Source: JBBDXA01 sp040902585
Lineage (GTDB): Bacteria > Planctomycetota > Phycisphaerae > Phycisphaerales > Phycisphaeraceae
DNA: 64,000 nt
Direction: 5' to 3'
NCBI GenBank assembly: GCA_040902585.1
Contig: JBBDXA010000231.1
Coordinates: 5,423 to 69,422, forward strand
Shown: positions 8,223 through 15,616 of the stretch, in pieces
Layout of the letters: every line of letters starts with the position of its first letter
How positions within the stretch are numbered: the first letter of the stretch is position 1
Program-made: the position numbers and the translations under genes
Notes under the pieces: generated by a model
Database searches by the model: none
Seen by the model: the letters and a program-made list of their open reading frames with translations, nothing else
Told to the model about the DNA's origin: nothing

Positions 8223-9563
8223 TCAGCGGGCGTCGGCGGTCGCGGCATTGAGTATCAGACGATGGTCGAGCTTCTCGGCCTCGCTCTTGCGAAGACGACG
8301 CCAGCGGCCGTATGCGGCGAACCAGGCGTTCATCAGCGTCTCCCGCGATGGAAGCTCATCGAAGCCGGCCGCCGCCGCCGTGGTGTACACACGATCGAGC
8401 ACGGCTTCGCGAGTTTCATCGCGGTAGCAGGGGCCGAGATATTCCAGCCAGCCGCGCACCGCGGCATCGGCGGCAACCGGCGGACAAGGCTTCTCGTGCG
8501 CTTCGATGAAGCCGTCCTCCAAACTGCACCAGGCCCGCTCGGCGATCGTGAACCTCAGTTGCCTGCCTTGACACTGGAGGTGGTAACCGAGGTAAATCAC
8601 CTCCTGCCCTTCGGCCACGCGGCAGATATTTGATTCCGCATTTCCCTTGAGTTTCAAACCCGCCGATGTGACGAGCTGACTCAGCGTGTCGTAGGCCATG
8701 TGGGCCTGGTCAACTGATTCGCAAGGCACCAGCAGATCGTCGAGATAGCTGAAAAGGGGTAACTGAGAGAGCCGATGCTGCCACGGCCGAGTGATGTGGT
8801 GGTCGCGGAAGATATGGGCCAGCAGCGGCGACAAGGAACTGCCCTGACGGACGCCGCGTTTCTTGCCGGTGTGTGAAATCAGGTTCACAAACTCGACGAC
8901 GTTCCCGGCGTCGGGCAGCCACGAACTCAGCGCCCGCATCAGACGGCTGTGAATGATCTGGTCGTAGAACGCTTTGATGTCCTCGACAATCCACACCCAG
9001 TGCCTCCTGCGCTTCGCCAGCGCCAGTACCGTCGCCAGCGCGTGCTGAGCACCGCGGCCAGGCCGGGCAAACGAAAACGGAGCCAGCATCGGATCGAGCA
9101 CCGGCTGGATGATGAGCCTCACATCACCTGCGACAATCCGATCGGGGACCGTCTGAATCGTCAACGTCCGGGTTTCGATGCTGCCGGGACGCTTGGGGAT
9201 CGGGCACAGGCGGGAAGGGCCGGGACGATAGGTTTTATCACGCACCGCTTTCGCCAGAGCGCGGGACATTGACCAACCCTCCTCAAGGGTCAGGTCAGAG
9301 GGACGCAGTCCATCGACACCGGCAGCGTTGCCACCGTCTGACAGAATGTGATCCAGTGAACATCGCATCATCCGGGCGTCAGCGATGCGGCGTTTGAGGA
9401 AGGGGCCGACACTCGGAAGCTGTCCTATCCGTGCTCCGAGAACATGCAGACGATGGACGGTCAGCAGCCGGCGATATCGGCCGTCATTCTGCAGCGCGGG
9501 ATCGCTCTTGCCCTCAAGAAGCCGATTCAGTTGGAAATTGTGACATTCAGTCTCGGCGTACAC
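8223..9563 (-). CDS. Stand-alone group-II-like reverse transcriptase
   Basis: This is a full RT palm-finger set, numbered from the upstream ATG at 9578. N-x-x-GVDG sits at 84-90, RPGPSRLCPIPK at 118-129, SFARPGRGAQHAL at 169-181, the first catalytic Asp in VEDIKAFYD at about 200, RQGSSLSPLL at 244-253 and the catalytic YLDD at 278-281. The QGxxLSP motif and PIPK place it with group II intron and retron RTs rather than diversity-generating RTs (which have SQ). No HNH endonuclease or intron maturase signature follows; instead there is an about 100-residue C-terminal part containing RGWLEYLGPCYRDE and ELPSRETLMNAW. I prefer the GTG at 9563 because GAGGA lies 6 nt before it, while the ATG at 9578 has no ribosome site. 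It is part of a one-strand operon with a helicase-like protein and an AAA+ ATPase. Function is unknown. Confidence 0.92.
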   Translation of the reverse strand: MYAETECHNFQLNRLLEGKSDPALQNDGRYRRLLTVHRLHVLGARIGQLPSVGPFLKRRIADARMMRCSLDHILSDGGNAAGVDGLRPSDLTLEEGWSMSRALAKAVRDKTYRPGPSRLCPIPKRPGSIETRTLTIQTVPDRIVAGDVRLIIQPVLDPMLAPFSFARPGRGAQHALATVLALAKRRRHWVWIVEDIKAFYDQIIHSRLMRALSSWLPDAGNVVEFVNLISHTGKKRGVRQGSSLSPLLAHIFRDHHITRPWQHRLSQLPLFSYLDDLLVPCESVDQAHMAYDTLSQLVTSAGLKLKGNAESNICRVAEGQEVIYLGYHLQCQGRQLRFTIAERAWCSLEDGFIEAHEKPCPPVAADAAVRGWLEYLGPCYRDETREAVLDRVYTTAAAAGFDELPSRETLMNAWFAAYGRWRRLRKSEAEKLDHRLILNAATADAR

Positions 9564-9588
9564 GTTGTTTCCTCGCATCTTGGAAAGT

Positions 9589-9668
9589 GCCGAGCCGGAG
9601 ATTATTCCGGCCCGGCTAAAGCTGGCCTTTCGCCAGAAATCGCAATGCTGGTCGGCGGAGCCGCCAGC
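9589..9668 (-). ncRNA. Three-hairpin structured region just upstream of the RT gene
   Basis: On the minus strand three stem-loops stand in a row within 80 nt. The first is at 9668-9647 (GCTGG...CCAGC with an inner GGCGG/CCGCC). The second is at 9636-9622, CTGGC-GAAAG-GCCAG. The third, at 9616-9589, is an 11-bp stem GCCGGGCCGGA/TCCGGCTCGGC with loop ATAATC. The single non-Watson-Crick pair of the last stem is G-U in the minus-strand RNA but A-C on the plus strand, which favours the minus-strand transcript. It occupies most of the 230-nt gap between the helicase-like gene and the RT. It could be an RNA recognised or copied by the RT, a regulatory leader, or simply a repeat. Confidence 0.5.
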
Positions 9669-9793
9669 GAACTACTCAGTCATTCCCTTATTCGTTTCGC
9701 ATGAGGGGTATGTGTAGTCCGTTGACGTCTGATCCATACCGGCTCCTTATGGGGAGGGAGAGGACATGGACCCAGGCCTTACGGCCGACCGTC

Positions 9794-11275
9794 TCAGGTA
9801 TATGTCACGTACCTCCTTTCTTTCGCTGTCTCAGGAAGGACAGACAAGGCATTCCCCTTCTGTTTCTTCTTCCTGTTCTTCCTTTGACCCGTTTGATGCG
9901 GGTCCTTATGCCGGGGTTGAATCCGGTTTCGGGAAGAAGAGGTGACCGGGATGCCGCCTATAAGGATGACAGCCCGTGATGTACTGATCCTGTTTCCGGC
10001 GGCGGTTGCGCCCAACCGGTCATAAGGCCCGAAGGGCCGATGACCGTCATGGGCGGTCCCGCCGGTGGCGTCGATCAGGACATCGGTGTTGACGCCTTGC
10101 CCGGCCACATAGCCGAGCGTTGTGATCTGGTGGAAATAAACGGTCCTGCCGGGGTTCTCTTCGCCGGGTTCGCTGCTGACAAGATCTTCATGCCGGCTGC
10201 GCAACATCCAGTCAGGCAGACGCTGAAGAAGCTGGCGGCCGTGCTCGACGTTCTCGACCAGGACGGTGACTCCGGCGTCGTTGAGGGTGTATTTGTCCTG
10301 ATCAAGCAGAAGGCCGGACCTTCTCAGCGTCGCGATGTCGCCGGACGCTGCCGCGATAGCGACCGAGGCGACGATGTCATTGCGGTTGTCGTTGAGCCAG
10401 ATGCCATCGCGTTTCTTTTCGCAGGCGTTGCCGGCGATCACACTGGGCTTGGTGCGGGGTTCCAGGCGATAGACAGGTGTTGGGGGTTCGGGATGGGCAT
10501 GGACCTCGGGGTAGATCACAGGACCGGCCAAGCCTTCAATGATGAGGCCGCGGCGATGAGCAGGGCCGGCGGAGTTGTTATGGATCGCATAGACACGAGT
10601 CGGCCCTTTGGTGGCCTGACAGATTTGAGTGATGGCGTGCCTGCCGGTGAACTCATGGGCGTTGACGAGGATGATGATCTCTGCGCCGTCAGGGTTGTAA
10701 GACTTGATGGCGGGTAGTGTGCCTACGACGACGCGAGCGGGCCTGTCAGCCTTGCCGGCGCGGAGGCCGATGTATTCATTCGCGTGATCCGGAAGCGCCC
10801 GCCACAAACCGCGTGCGTCATGAGTACGCATGGTGAGGATGAGCACGGCCGCGTTGGAGAACGTCCTGGCGATGTCGGCGATCGTCTCGGCGGTCTGGAG
10901 ACGGGGGACAATGATCTGTCCGCCGGGGTTGGCTTTGATGGCGTGAAAGAGATCGGGATCGACATCCGTGTGGAACGGATCGGCGTCGCCGCGAAGGTGA
11001 TACGGCCACTGCCGCTGGTCGTTGATGGTGACGTTGAAGCCAAGCTCATTGAGGACGGCGGCGGCGCGGGGGACGAGGCCGGGGCGGATGATGATCCGGT
11101 TGTCAATTCTCTTCTCGAAAAGAGAATCTTGCGTGAAGACTTCGCGCACGCCGTACTTGCCGCCGGGCTCAAACTCGCGAACAGGAATCGTCAGCGACGA
11201 CAACAGCGCGGAGTCGGCCGGGACGACGACGGCACCACTGTGATTGATCGTGATGGATGCTTTCTGTTTCTTCAT
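9794..11275 (-). CDS. SF2-helicase-like protein with degenerate catalytic motifs
   Basis: This 493-residue protein has the layout of a phage-type superfamily 2 helicase, but the catalytic motifs have been replaced. Domain 1 has IIVPRLQTAETIADI (about 121-135) where the GKT P-loop belongs, IIILVNAHEF (about 200-209) where DEAH belongs, and AIHNNSAG at motif III. The linker GIWLNDNRNDIVASVAI (291-307) and GVTVLVENVEHGRQLL match the phrases that join the two RecA-like domains in such helicases, and VNTDVLIDATGG stands where motifs V-VI begin. A Lys/Arg-rich tail follows. ATP hydrolysis therefore looks unlikely; it may bind nucleic acid or act as a partner of the RT. The start ATG at 11275 has no strong ribosome site. 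A relic of a second copy lies at 49.3 kb. The helicase relationship is my reading and needs a profile search. Confidence 0.7.
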   Translation of the reverse strand: MKKQKASITINHSGAVVVPADSALLSSLTIPVREFEPGGKYGVREVFTQDSLFEKRIDNRIIIRPGLVPRAAAVLNELGFNVTINDQRQWPYHLRGDADPFHTDVDPDLFHAIKANPGGQIIVPRLQTAETIADIARTFSNAAVLILTMRTHDARGLWRALPDHANEYIGLRAGKADRPARVVVGTLPAIKSYNPDGAEIIILVNAHEFTGRHAITQICQATKGPTRVYAIHNNSAGPAHRRGLIIEGLAGPVIYPEVHAHPEPPTPVYRLEPRTKPSVIAGNACEKKRDGIWLNDNRNDIVASVAIAAASGDIATLRRSGLLLDQDKYTLNDAGVTVLVENVEHGRQLLQRLPDWMLRSRHEDLVSSEPGEENPGRTVYFHQITTLGYVAGQGVNTDVLIDATGGTAHDGHRPFGPYDRLGATAAGNRISTSRAVILIGGIPVTSSSRNRIQPRHKDPHQTGQRKNRKKKQKGNALSVLPETAKERRYVTYT

Positions 11276-11325
11276 AACGGCAATCGTGGTGAGCGTTCCT
11301 GTGCAAAGTCATTTGCCGCCTTGGG

Positions 11326-12240
11326 CTACGCTTTCCCTCCCGGCTGACGAGAAATCCGCCGGGGTTTACGCTTGCCGACCTCCGCGCTTTCAGTCTCCTG
11401 TTCCTGCTTCGGGCCGCGAAGATTCAGGACCTTCCGAGCGCGTTCAAGGTTCTTAGCGAGGCGATTCTTGACCATGGCGATGCCGGATTCCATCGTCTCA
11501 ACCGACTTGAGTGACTCCGCCATCTTGGAGACCATCGCGTCAGTGAACCGGTCGGGCTCGGCTTCATCGAGTTCATCGAACACGGCTTTGACCCAGATCT
11601 CGACTTTGTTGCTGACGGAATTGGCGACGCGGGTCATGTCCTCGATGCCGGCGGCGGGAGACGACGGCGTCTTCGGCTTGCGACCGTTTCGGTGGGCCTT
11701 GGGGGCGGGAACGAATTTCTCGGAAATGCGGGCGGCCAGGTCGCGGACGGAGAGCGACTCCTTGAAGATGGCTTCGATGAGTTTGTTGCGATCACGTTTG
11801 CTCCGGACAACAGCCAGCTCAAGAAGATGCCCTCGTGTGATGCGCTCGCCGTTGGCCATCTCGCGATGACCAAGGGCTTTCATGTCCTCGCGCTTGAAGG
11901 TGACGGCGATGGTGCGCAGGGCATACAGACGGCTTTCCGAAACGCCGAGGTATTCGGCCAACTTCTTGACGGCGTTGCTCCCGTAGGCCACCTCTTCCTC
12001 AAGCACCTGAAGAACCAGTTTGCCCTGTTCCCATGTCACCGCAAGCATCGAGACGCTGCCCAGGCCTTCTAGATGGGTAAGTTTCTTGGCGACCTCTTTA
12101 AGGGGCTGGTCCATCTCGTTGAAGGCAGCCTCCCGCGCCGCGAGCACGTTGACGGCGTGCGAGGCGATTTTGTCGTTAACAACACTGCCATCGACGACGG
12201 CTGCTTCATCGGTGCGAGTTTCAAGTTTGAGTGCGGGCAT
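11326..12240 (-). CDS. ParB/replication-type DNA-binding protein of the RT operon
   Basis: This 304-residue, highly charged helical protein has a putative helix-turn-helix around residues 75-100 (AVKKLAEYLGVSESRLYALRTIA). A second segment at about 150-165 (SLSVRDLAARISEKF) is the kind of repeated HTH seen in ParB-like and plasmid replication regulators. The C terminus is Lys/Arg-rich. I chose the ATG at 12240: GGAG lies 7 nt before it, inside the frame of the upstream ATG at 12252, which itself has no ribosome site. It ends 50 bp before the helicase-like gene. The probable role is DNA binding and regulation or maintenance of the element; no family can be assigned with certainty. Confidence 0.65.
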   Translation of the reverse strand: MPALKLETRTDEAAVVDGSVVNDKIASHAVNVLAAREAAFNEMDQPLKEVAKKLTHLEGLGSVSMLAVTWEQGKLVLQVLEEEVAYGSNAVKKLAEYLGVSESRLYALRTIAVTFKREDMKALGHREMANGERITRGHLLELAVVRSKRDRNKLIEAIFKESLSVRDLAARISEKFVPAPKAHRNGRKPKTPSSPAAGIEDMTRVANSVSNKVEIWVKAVFDELDEAEPDRFTDAMVSKMAESLKSVETMESGIAMVKNRLAKNLERARKVLNLRGPKQEQETESAEVGKRKPRRISRQPGGKA

Positions 12241-12343
12241 TGCGGACTCCATGAAAGGGTGGTCGGTTGTTCAAAAGTCTTTGGGGAAAGAGAATTTGCG
12301 GAGGCAGCTAAAAGCGGACTCCGACTTCCAATGAGATTCGGAT

Positions 12344-12583
12344 TTACTCTGTGCGAACAGGTTGGTGTTTGGCAGGGGCAATTGATTCGCGGGCAGAAAG
12401 CCACGCGTTGATTTCATCCACCTTGAAGCGAATCGCGGGCCTGGGGCCATCGCTCAAGACCACCGGCTGGATTTCCGATGCACGCAACCACCGTCGCACC
12501 GAACTTGGATCGGCATCCAGCTGCTGCGCCAGCGTTTTCAGTGCGACGAACTGACGTGCGGCTTGTGTTTCGGATTCGTTCAT
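12344..12583 (-). CDS. Excisionase/MerR-type small HTH protein
   Basis: This 79-residue protein has the pattern FVALKTLAQQLDADPSSVRRWL followed by IRFKVDEINAWLSAR. That is the winged helix-turn-helix arrangement (HTH_17 type) of phage excisionases and small DNA-binding factors, with the closing W-L. The ATG at 12583 has GGAG about 10 nt upstream. Position and size suggest an excision or transcription factor of the accessory element; its presence next to a recombinase relic on the right fits a once-mobile unit. Confidence 0.75.
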   Translation of the reverse strand: MNESETQAARQFVALKTLAQQLDADPSSVRRWLRASEIQPVVLSDGPRPAIRFKVDEINAWLSARESIAPAKHQPVRTE

Positions 12584-12703
12584 TGTGAGTGTCTCCGTGA
12601 ATCAAGCAGTCAGCCTCGAATGCTGACTCTGCTGCAAATACCGATTGTCCAATTCGATCGAGCCGTAGATACAGCGCCAATGCAGCGCATATAAAAAACT
12701 TGC

Positions 12704-13054
12704 CTAATTCATCCTTTGCGGACGCCGCGACTGCGGAATTCGGTAGCCGACTCTTCGCTTTCCTTCGAGTCCGTAGGGTTTGAGCTGAGGGAGAATGTGC
12801 GTCGTCAACGTGCTCTGTTCGATATAAATGTCTCGTTCGCGAAGTGCTTCAATAATCTGCTTGCCGGTCAGTCCCCGATGTGCCGGCACGCTGAGAAGTA
12901 GCTCATAAACGGTGGCGGCCCTTTGACTGAGCATGGGGAGATCCGCGGCGACACCGGGAGATTGTTCTCTGCCCTCTGCGGTCGGCTCAGCGGCCAAGTC
13001 GCTCTCCACTTTCGTCTCGGTTGTTGATCGTGACTCAGAATTGCGCTGGGGCAT
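12704..13054 (-). CDS. Small winged-helix protein of the RT operon
   Basis: This 116-residue protein has a disordered, acidic first third and then AATVYELLLSVPAHRGLTGKQIIEAL, ERDIYIEQSTLTTHILPQLKPYGL and KRRVGYRIP, the order of helices and the wing of a winged-helix DNA-binding domain. The start ATG at 13054 lies one base after the TAA of the upstream gene, and GAAGGAGGG sits within the end of that gene, so the two are translated together. Longer in-frame extensions upstream are Arg-rich noise overlapping the preceding gene. Likely a regulator of the operon. Confidence 0.7.
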   Translation of the reverse strand: MPQRNSESRSTTETKVESDLAAEPTAEGREQSPGVAADLPMLSQRAATVYELLLSVPAHRGLTGKQIIEALRERDIYIEQSTLTTHILPQLKPYGLEGKRRVGYRIPQSRRPQRMN

Positions 13055-13055
13055 G

Positions 13056-13391
13056 TTATATGCCCTCCTTCGCAACACGCGCACTCGCCGCAGCAATCGC
13101 GCCATCACGCTGCGAGGCAGTGCGGGAGCGGGGAGCCTCCATCGCAGTCGTCGACGCCCCCTCGGCGAAATGTTCCTGATCTGCCGAGGCGACCGCTTCA
13201 AAAAAATGAAAGTGGTCGTCTTCTGTGGTAAGCAGCTTGCCTCCGACGCGATACAGCTTGAGGTGAACGCGGCGACCACCGCGAGTCTTCAGACCCTTGC
13301 GGCCCCAGCGCCACAAAGCATTTGGACTTGGACACGGCGCAGGACACAACCGTGCCGCGCATGAAAGTTTGATGAGTTTTGTAGGGGTCAC
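13056..13391 (-). CDS. DUF1580-like small protein, first gene of the RT operon
   Basis: The protein has about 111 residues with the core SPNALWRWGRKGLKTRGGRRVHLKLYRVGGKLLTT, which matches the S-x-x-x-x-x-R-W-x-x-x-G phrase of DUF1580 proteins. These are small excisionase-like DNA-binding proteins common in Planctomycetota mobile regions. I place the start at the GTG at 13391 (V-T-P-T-K-L-I); upstream codons look non-coding although the frame stays open to 13571. The stop overlaps the ribosome site region of the next gene. As first gene it is a plausible autoregulator. Confidence 0.6.
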   Translation of the reverse strand: MTPTKLIKLSCAARLCPAPCPSPNALWRWGRKGLKTRGGRRVHLKLYRVGGKLLTTEDDHFHFFEAVASADQEHFAEGASTTAMEAPRSRTASQRDGAIAAASARVAKEGI

Positions 13392-13588
13392 TGAACTGCT
13401 CAGTGAGCCGCGCGAGATGGCAACATCAATAAAAAAACCCGGCACATCACTCGCGCAGCCGAACCGTAAGGCGTCAGTTCCACGGGGTTCGGCTCGCGGG
13501 ATGTCCGGCCGCGAACAAGGCTTGAACTGATCTACTGCTGTAAGGATAGCGAAGGGACCAAGACAGTTCAACAGGTTTCAGCTTTTTC

Positions 13589-13611
13589 AATCACACCTTT
13601 TGGTTGTGATT
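13589..13611. promoter_or_regulatory. Inverted repeat upstream of the RT operon
   Basis: AATCACA and TGTGATT flank a 9-nt centre, giving a 23-bp operator-like inverted repeat about 200 bp upstream of the first gene of the operon and next to the recombinase relic. It could be a regulator binding site or part of an attachment site; no promoter boxes could be assigned with confidence. Confidence 0.4.
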
Positions 13612-13622
13612 CTCTCAAACCA

Positions 13623-13720
13623 TCAACCGACCCTGCGAATGGCTTCGATGGCTTTGGCAATATTGGGTTCGGTGTAAACCTGAGTGGGCTTCAACGAACA
13701 ACAGTAGGCTGACCGTCATC
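13623..13720 (-). pseudogene. C-terminal relic of a tyrosine recombinase/integrase
   Basis: Read on the minus strand, the codons before the TGA at 13625-13623 give SLKPTQVYTEPNIAKAIEAI followed by RRVG and stop. The T-x-V-Y-T-E ... K-A-I-x-x-(I/M)-R-R-(I/V)-G ending is typical of the tyrosine-recombinase C terminus, where the Tyr is the nucleophile. Nothing of the R-H-R box upstream can be read, so this is a short remnant at the right margin of the RT operon. It suggests that the region was once an integrative element. Confidence 0.5.
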
Positions 13721-14131
13721 GCGGGCGTGCTAGACAACACCACCGCCGCCCGAATCGCTTGGCCATGATCAGCGGCCTTCCCGAAAGATCCTAGCCTGAT
13801 TTCTTGAGATGGGAACTGACACGATTACACCGGAACGACCTGCAATGCAGCCATGTTGCTTGACCCGAATGTTGACCCTTATTCGGGCAGTTTTCAGGCC
13901 AAAATCATCAATAATTCGGGTCAGCCGAATTCTCCGAAGTCACGCTCATTCCATTGCGCCGCCAACGGTTAAAGACATACGATGAACTGACGCAGTCGCC
14001 CCGGTCGAGACCCTTTTTTCATTTGCAGGCCGTGCAAACGTTCATATCATCATATTTTTAAGCTAGTTGCGCGCCCAGTTGACAGGGAGGGGTATAAGCG
14101 GGTCTTTCGTTCAGCCCTTAAACACAGGGCT
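13721..14131. other. Non-coding stretch with clustered ATTCGGG sites
   Basis: No gene is visible. At 13862-13930 the heptamer ATTCGGG or its complement occurs four times in degrees of completeness: GACCCGAAT 13862-13870, ATTCGGGC 13881-13888, ATTCGGGTC 13914-13922 and CCGAAT 13925-13930. The first and third form a 9-bp inverted repeat. AT-rich sequence follows at 14030-14070. A 6-bp hairpin AGCCCT/AGGGCT at 14113-14131 directly follows the meaB stop on the minus strand but lacks a T tract. Confidence 0.4.
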
Positions 14132-15163
14132 TTACGTATTGATGCGCAAAGGCATGCGATCTGGTTTGGGGAGCGCGATGAGGCGGTCTTCCGCTTCCTC
14201 CACGTTAATCACCCCCTGCGCGCAAGCGCGTAGGATTTGCTGAGCCGATTCCTGCTCCAGGACCTGATCGATCCGCCGCGCGATCCTGGCGCGCAGGCGA
14301 CGAGCCAGGGCCTGCGCAGCGTCTTCGTGCCGTCCGTGTTCGGGTCTCTGCCGCGCGGCGAGCGTTTCGAGCGTGTGCCACAGGCGATCGATGCCTTCGC
14401 CGCCGCGGGCGCTGAGCTGGAGAAACTCGGGGCCGGCGGTGCCGTCATGGGAGGGCGCATTCAGCGCGATGGCGGCGCGGATGGTCGCGGCGGTGCGCGG
14501 GGTGCCGGGCAGGTCGGCCTTGTTAAGCACGATCATGTCGGCCCACTCGGCGATGCCGGCTTTGTCCCACTGCACGTCATCGCCGGTCTCCGGCGATGAC
14601 ACGAGTACAAGCAGCCGGCACAGGCTGCGTGCGGCTATCTGGTCCTGGCCCGTGCCGATCGATTCCAGGAGGATCACGTCGAAGCCGAAGCGATCGAGAA
14701 GTTCGATCACATCGGCCGCCGCGCCGGCCACGCCGCCGCTGCTGTCGTCACCCGGGCGCGTGGAGATGCTGCGGATGAAGGGCGGGTCCGCGGCGCTGTT
14801 GGAGTCATCCGTCTGCATGCGCACGCGGTCGCCCAGCAGCGCCCCGCCGGTGCGCGCGCTGGAAGGATCGCACGCCAGCACCGCGATGCGCTTGCCTATG
14901 TCGAGCACGTGGCGCAAGAGCGCGCCGATGAGCGTGCTCTTGCCCGCGCCGGCCGCGCCGGTGATGCCGATCGTGAGGGCGGGCGAGGTTGCCGGCGGAA
15001 GCTGCGCGAAGATCGCCGCCGCGTCCTGGCCTTCATCGATGCGGCTGATGAGGCGCGCCAAGGCGCGACGGTCGCGCCGCTGGAATGCCCGCGCGAGTGC
15101 GTCAGGTGCGCCGCGGGCGTCCATCGCCTCGGAGGCGTCAAGTTGAGCCGGTGTGTTCCTCAT
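14132..15163 (-). CDS. meaB: MeaB-type G-protein chaperone of the B12-dependent mutase
   Basis: This 343-residue member of the MeaB/ArgK (SIMIBI) GTPase family has the P-loop GITGAAGAGKSTLIGALL near residue 67, base-recognition NKAD in IVLNKADLPGTP, and a C-terminal dimerisation arm. MeaB proteins gate cobalamin loading and protect coenzyme B12-dependent acyl-CoA mutases in the cytoplasm. The gene directly follows and overlaps (26 bp) the small mutase subunit gene, so here it should serve the mutase encoded just upstream. A short hairpin follows the stop codon. Confidence 0.93.
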   Translation of the reverse strand: MRNTPAQLDASEAMDARGAPDALARAFQRRDRRALARLISRIDEGQDAAAIFAQLPPATSPALTIGITGAAGAGKSTLIGALLRHVLDIGKRIAVLACDPSSARTGGALLGDRVRMQTDDSNSAADPPFIRSISTRPGDDSSGGVAGAAADVIELLDRFGFDVILLESIGTGQDQIAARSLCRLLVLVSSPETGDDVQWDKAGIAEWADMIVLNKADLPGTPRTAATIRAAIALNAPSHDGTAGPEFLQLSARGGEGIDRLWHTLETLAARQRPEHGRHEDAAQALARRLRARIARRIDQVLEQESAQQILRACAQGVINVEEAEDRLIALPKPDRMPLRINT

Positions 15164-15569
15164 GACTGGCTCGGGTTTGCGCCAAGTCCGTGACGCGCTG
15201 AATGATTTCCTGCGCCGGTGTGCCGGGGCCGAAGACTGCCGCGACGCCCATGCGGTTCAGCTGGGGCACATCATCGTCCGGTATGCTCCCGCCGAGGATC
15301 AAGGGGATATCGTCGCAGCCCTCGGCCTTCATCGCCTCCAGCAACTTGGGCAGCAACGTCATGTGCGCGCCCGAAAGCAGGCTGACGCCGATGACGTCGG
15401 CATCCTCCTCCAGCGCGATGCGGGCGACGCCGCCGGGCGTGGGCCACAGGCCCGTGTAGATCACCTCCATGCCCGCGTCGCGCAGAATGCGGGCCACCAC
15501 GCGGATGCCGCGGTCATGCCCATCCAACCCGAGCTTGGCCAGCACAACACGGATGCGATACTGTCTCAT
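15138..15569 (-). CDS. icmB: Cobalamin-binding small subunit of acyl-CoA mutase
   Basis: This 143-residue B12-binding domain protein has the cobalt-ligand motif D-x-H-x-x-G in LGLDGHDRG, plus GVSLLSGAH and LILGGSIP. Together with the separate 545-residue catalytic subunit it forms a two-subunit adenosylcobalamin mutase of the isobutyryl-CoA mutase or archaeal methylmalonyl-CoA mutase arrangement. I chose the ATG at 15569 because AAAGGAGTGATCCC precedes it; an upstream in-frame start at 15623 lacks support and would overlap the large subunit gene. It overlaps meaB by 26 bp. Confidence 0.92.
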   Translation of the reverse strand: MRQYRIRVVLAKLGLDGHDRGIRVVARILRDAGMEVIYTGLWPTPGGVARIALEEDADVIGVSLLSGAHMTLLPKLLEAMKAEGCDDIPLILGGSIPDDDVPQLNRMGVAAVFGPGTPAQEIIQRVTDLAQTRASHEEHTGST

Positions 15570-15616
15570 GGGATCACTCCTTTCGCTTTCGTGGTGTCTC
15601 ATACACCACGCAATGG

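Noticed and set aside
8223..9578. Diversity-generating retroelement
   Set aside because: The RT has RQGSSLSP, not the SQ motif of DGR enzymes, and I saw no template/variable repeat pair with adenine-specific differences and no Avd-like gene.
8223..9578. Ordinary group II intron
   Set aside because: No maturase X/HNH part in the protein and no recognisable domain V hairpin (AGC...GTT type with bulge) around the gene; the RT is embedded in an operon instead.
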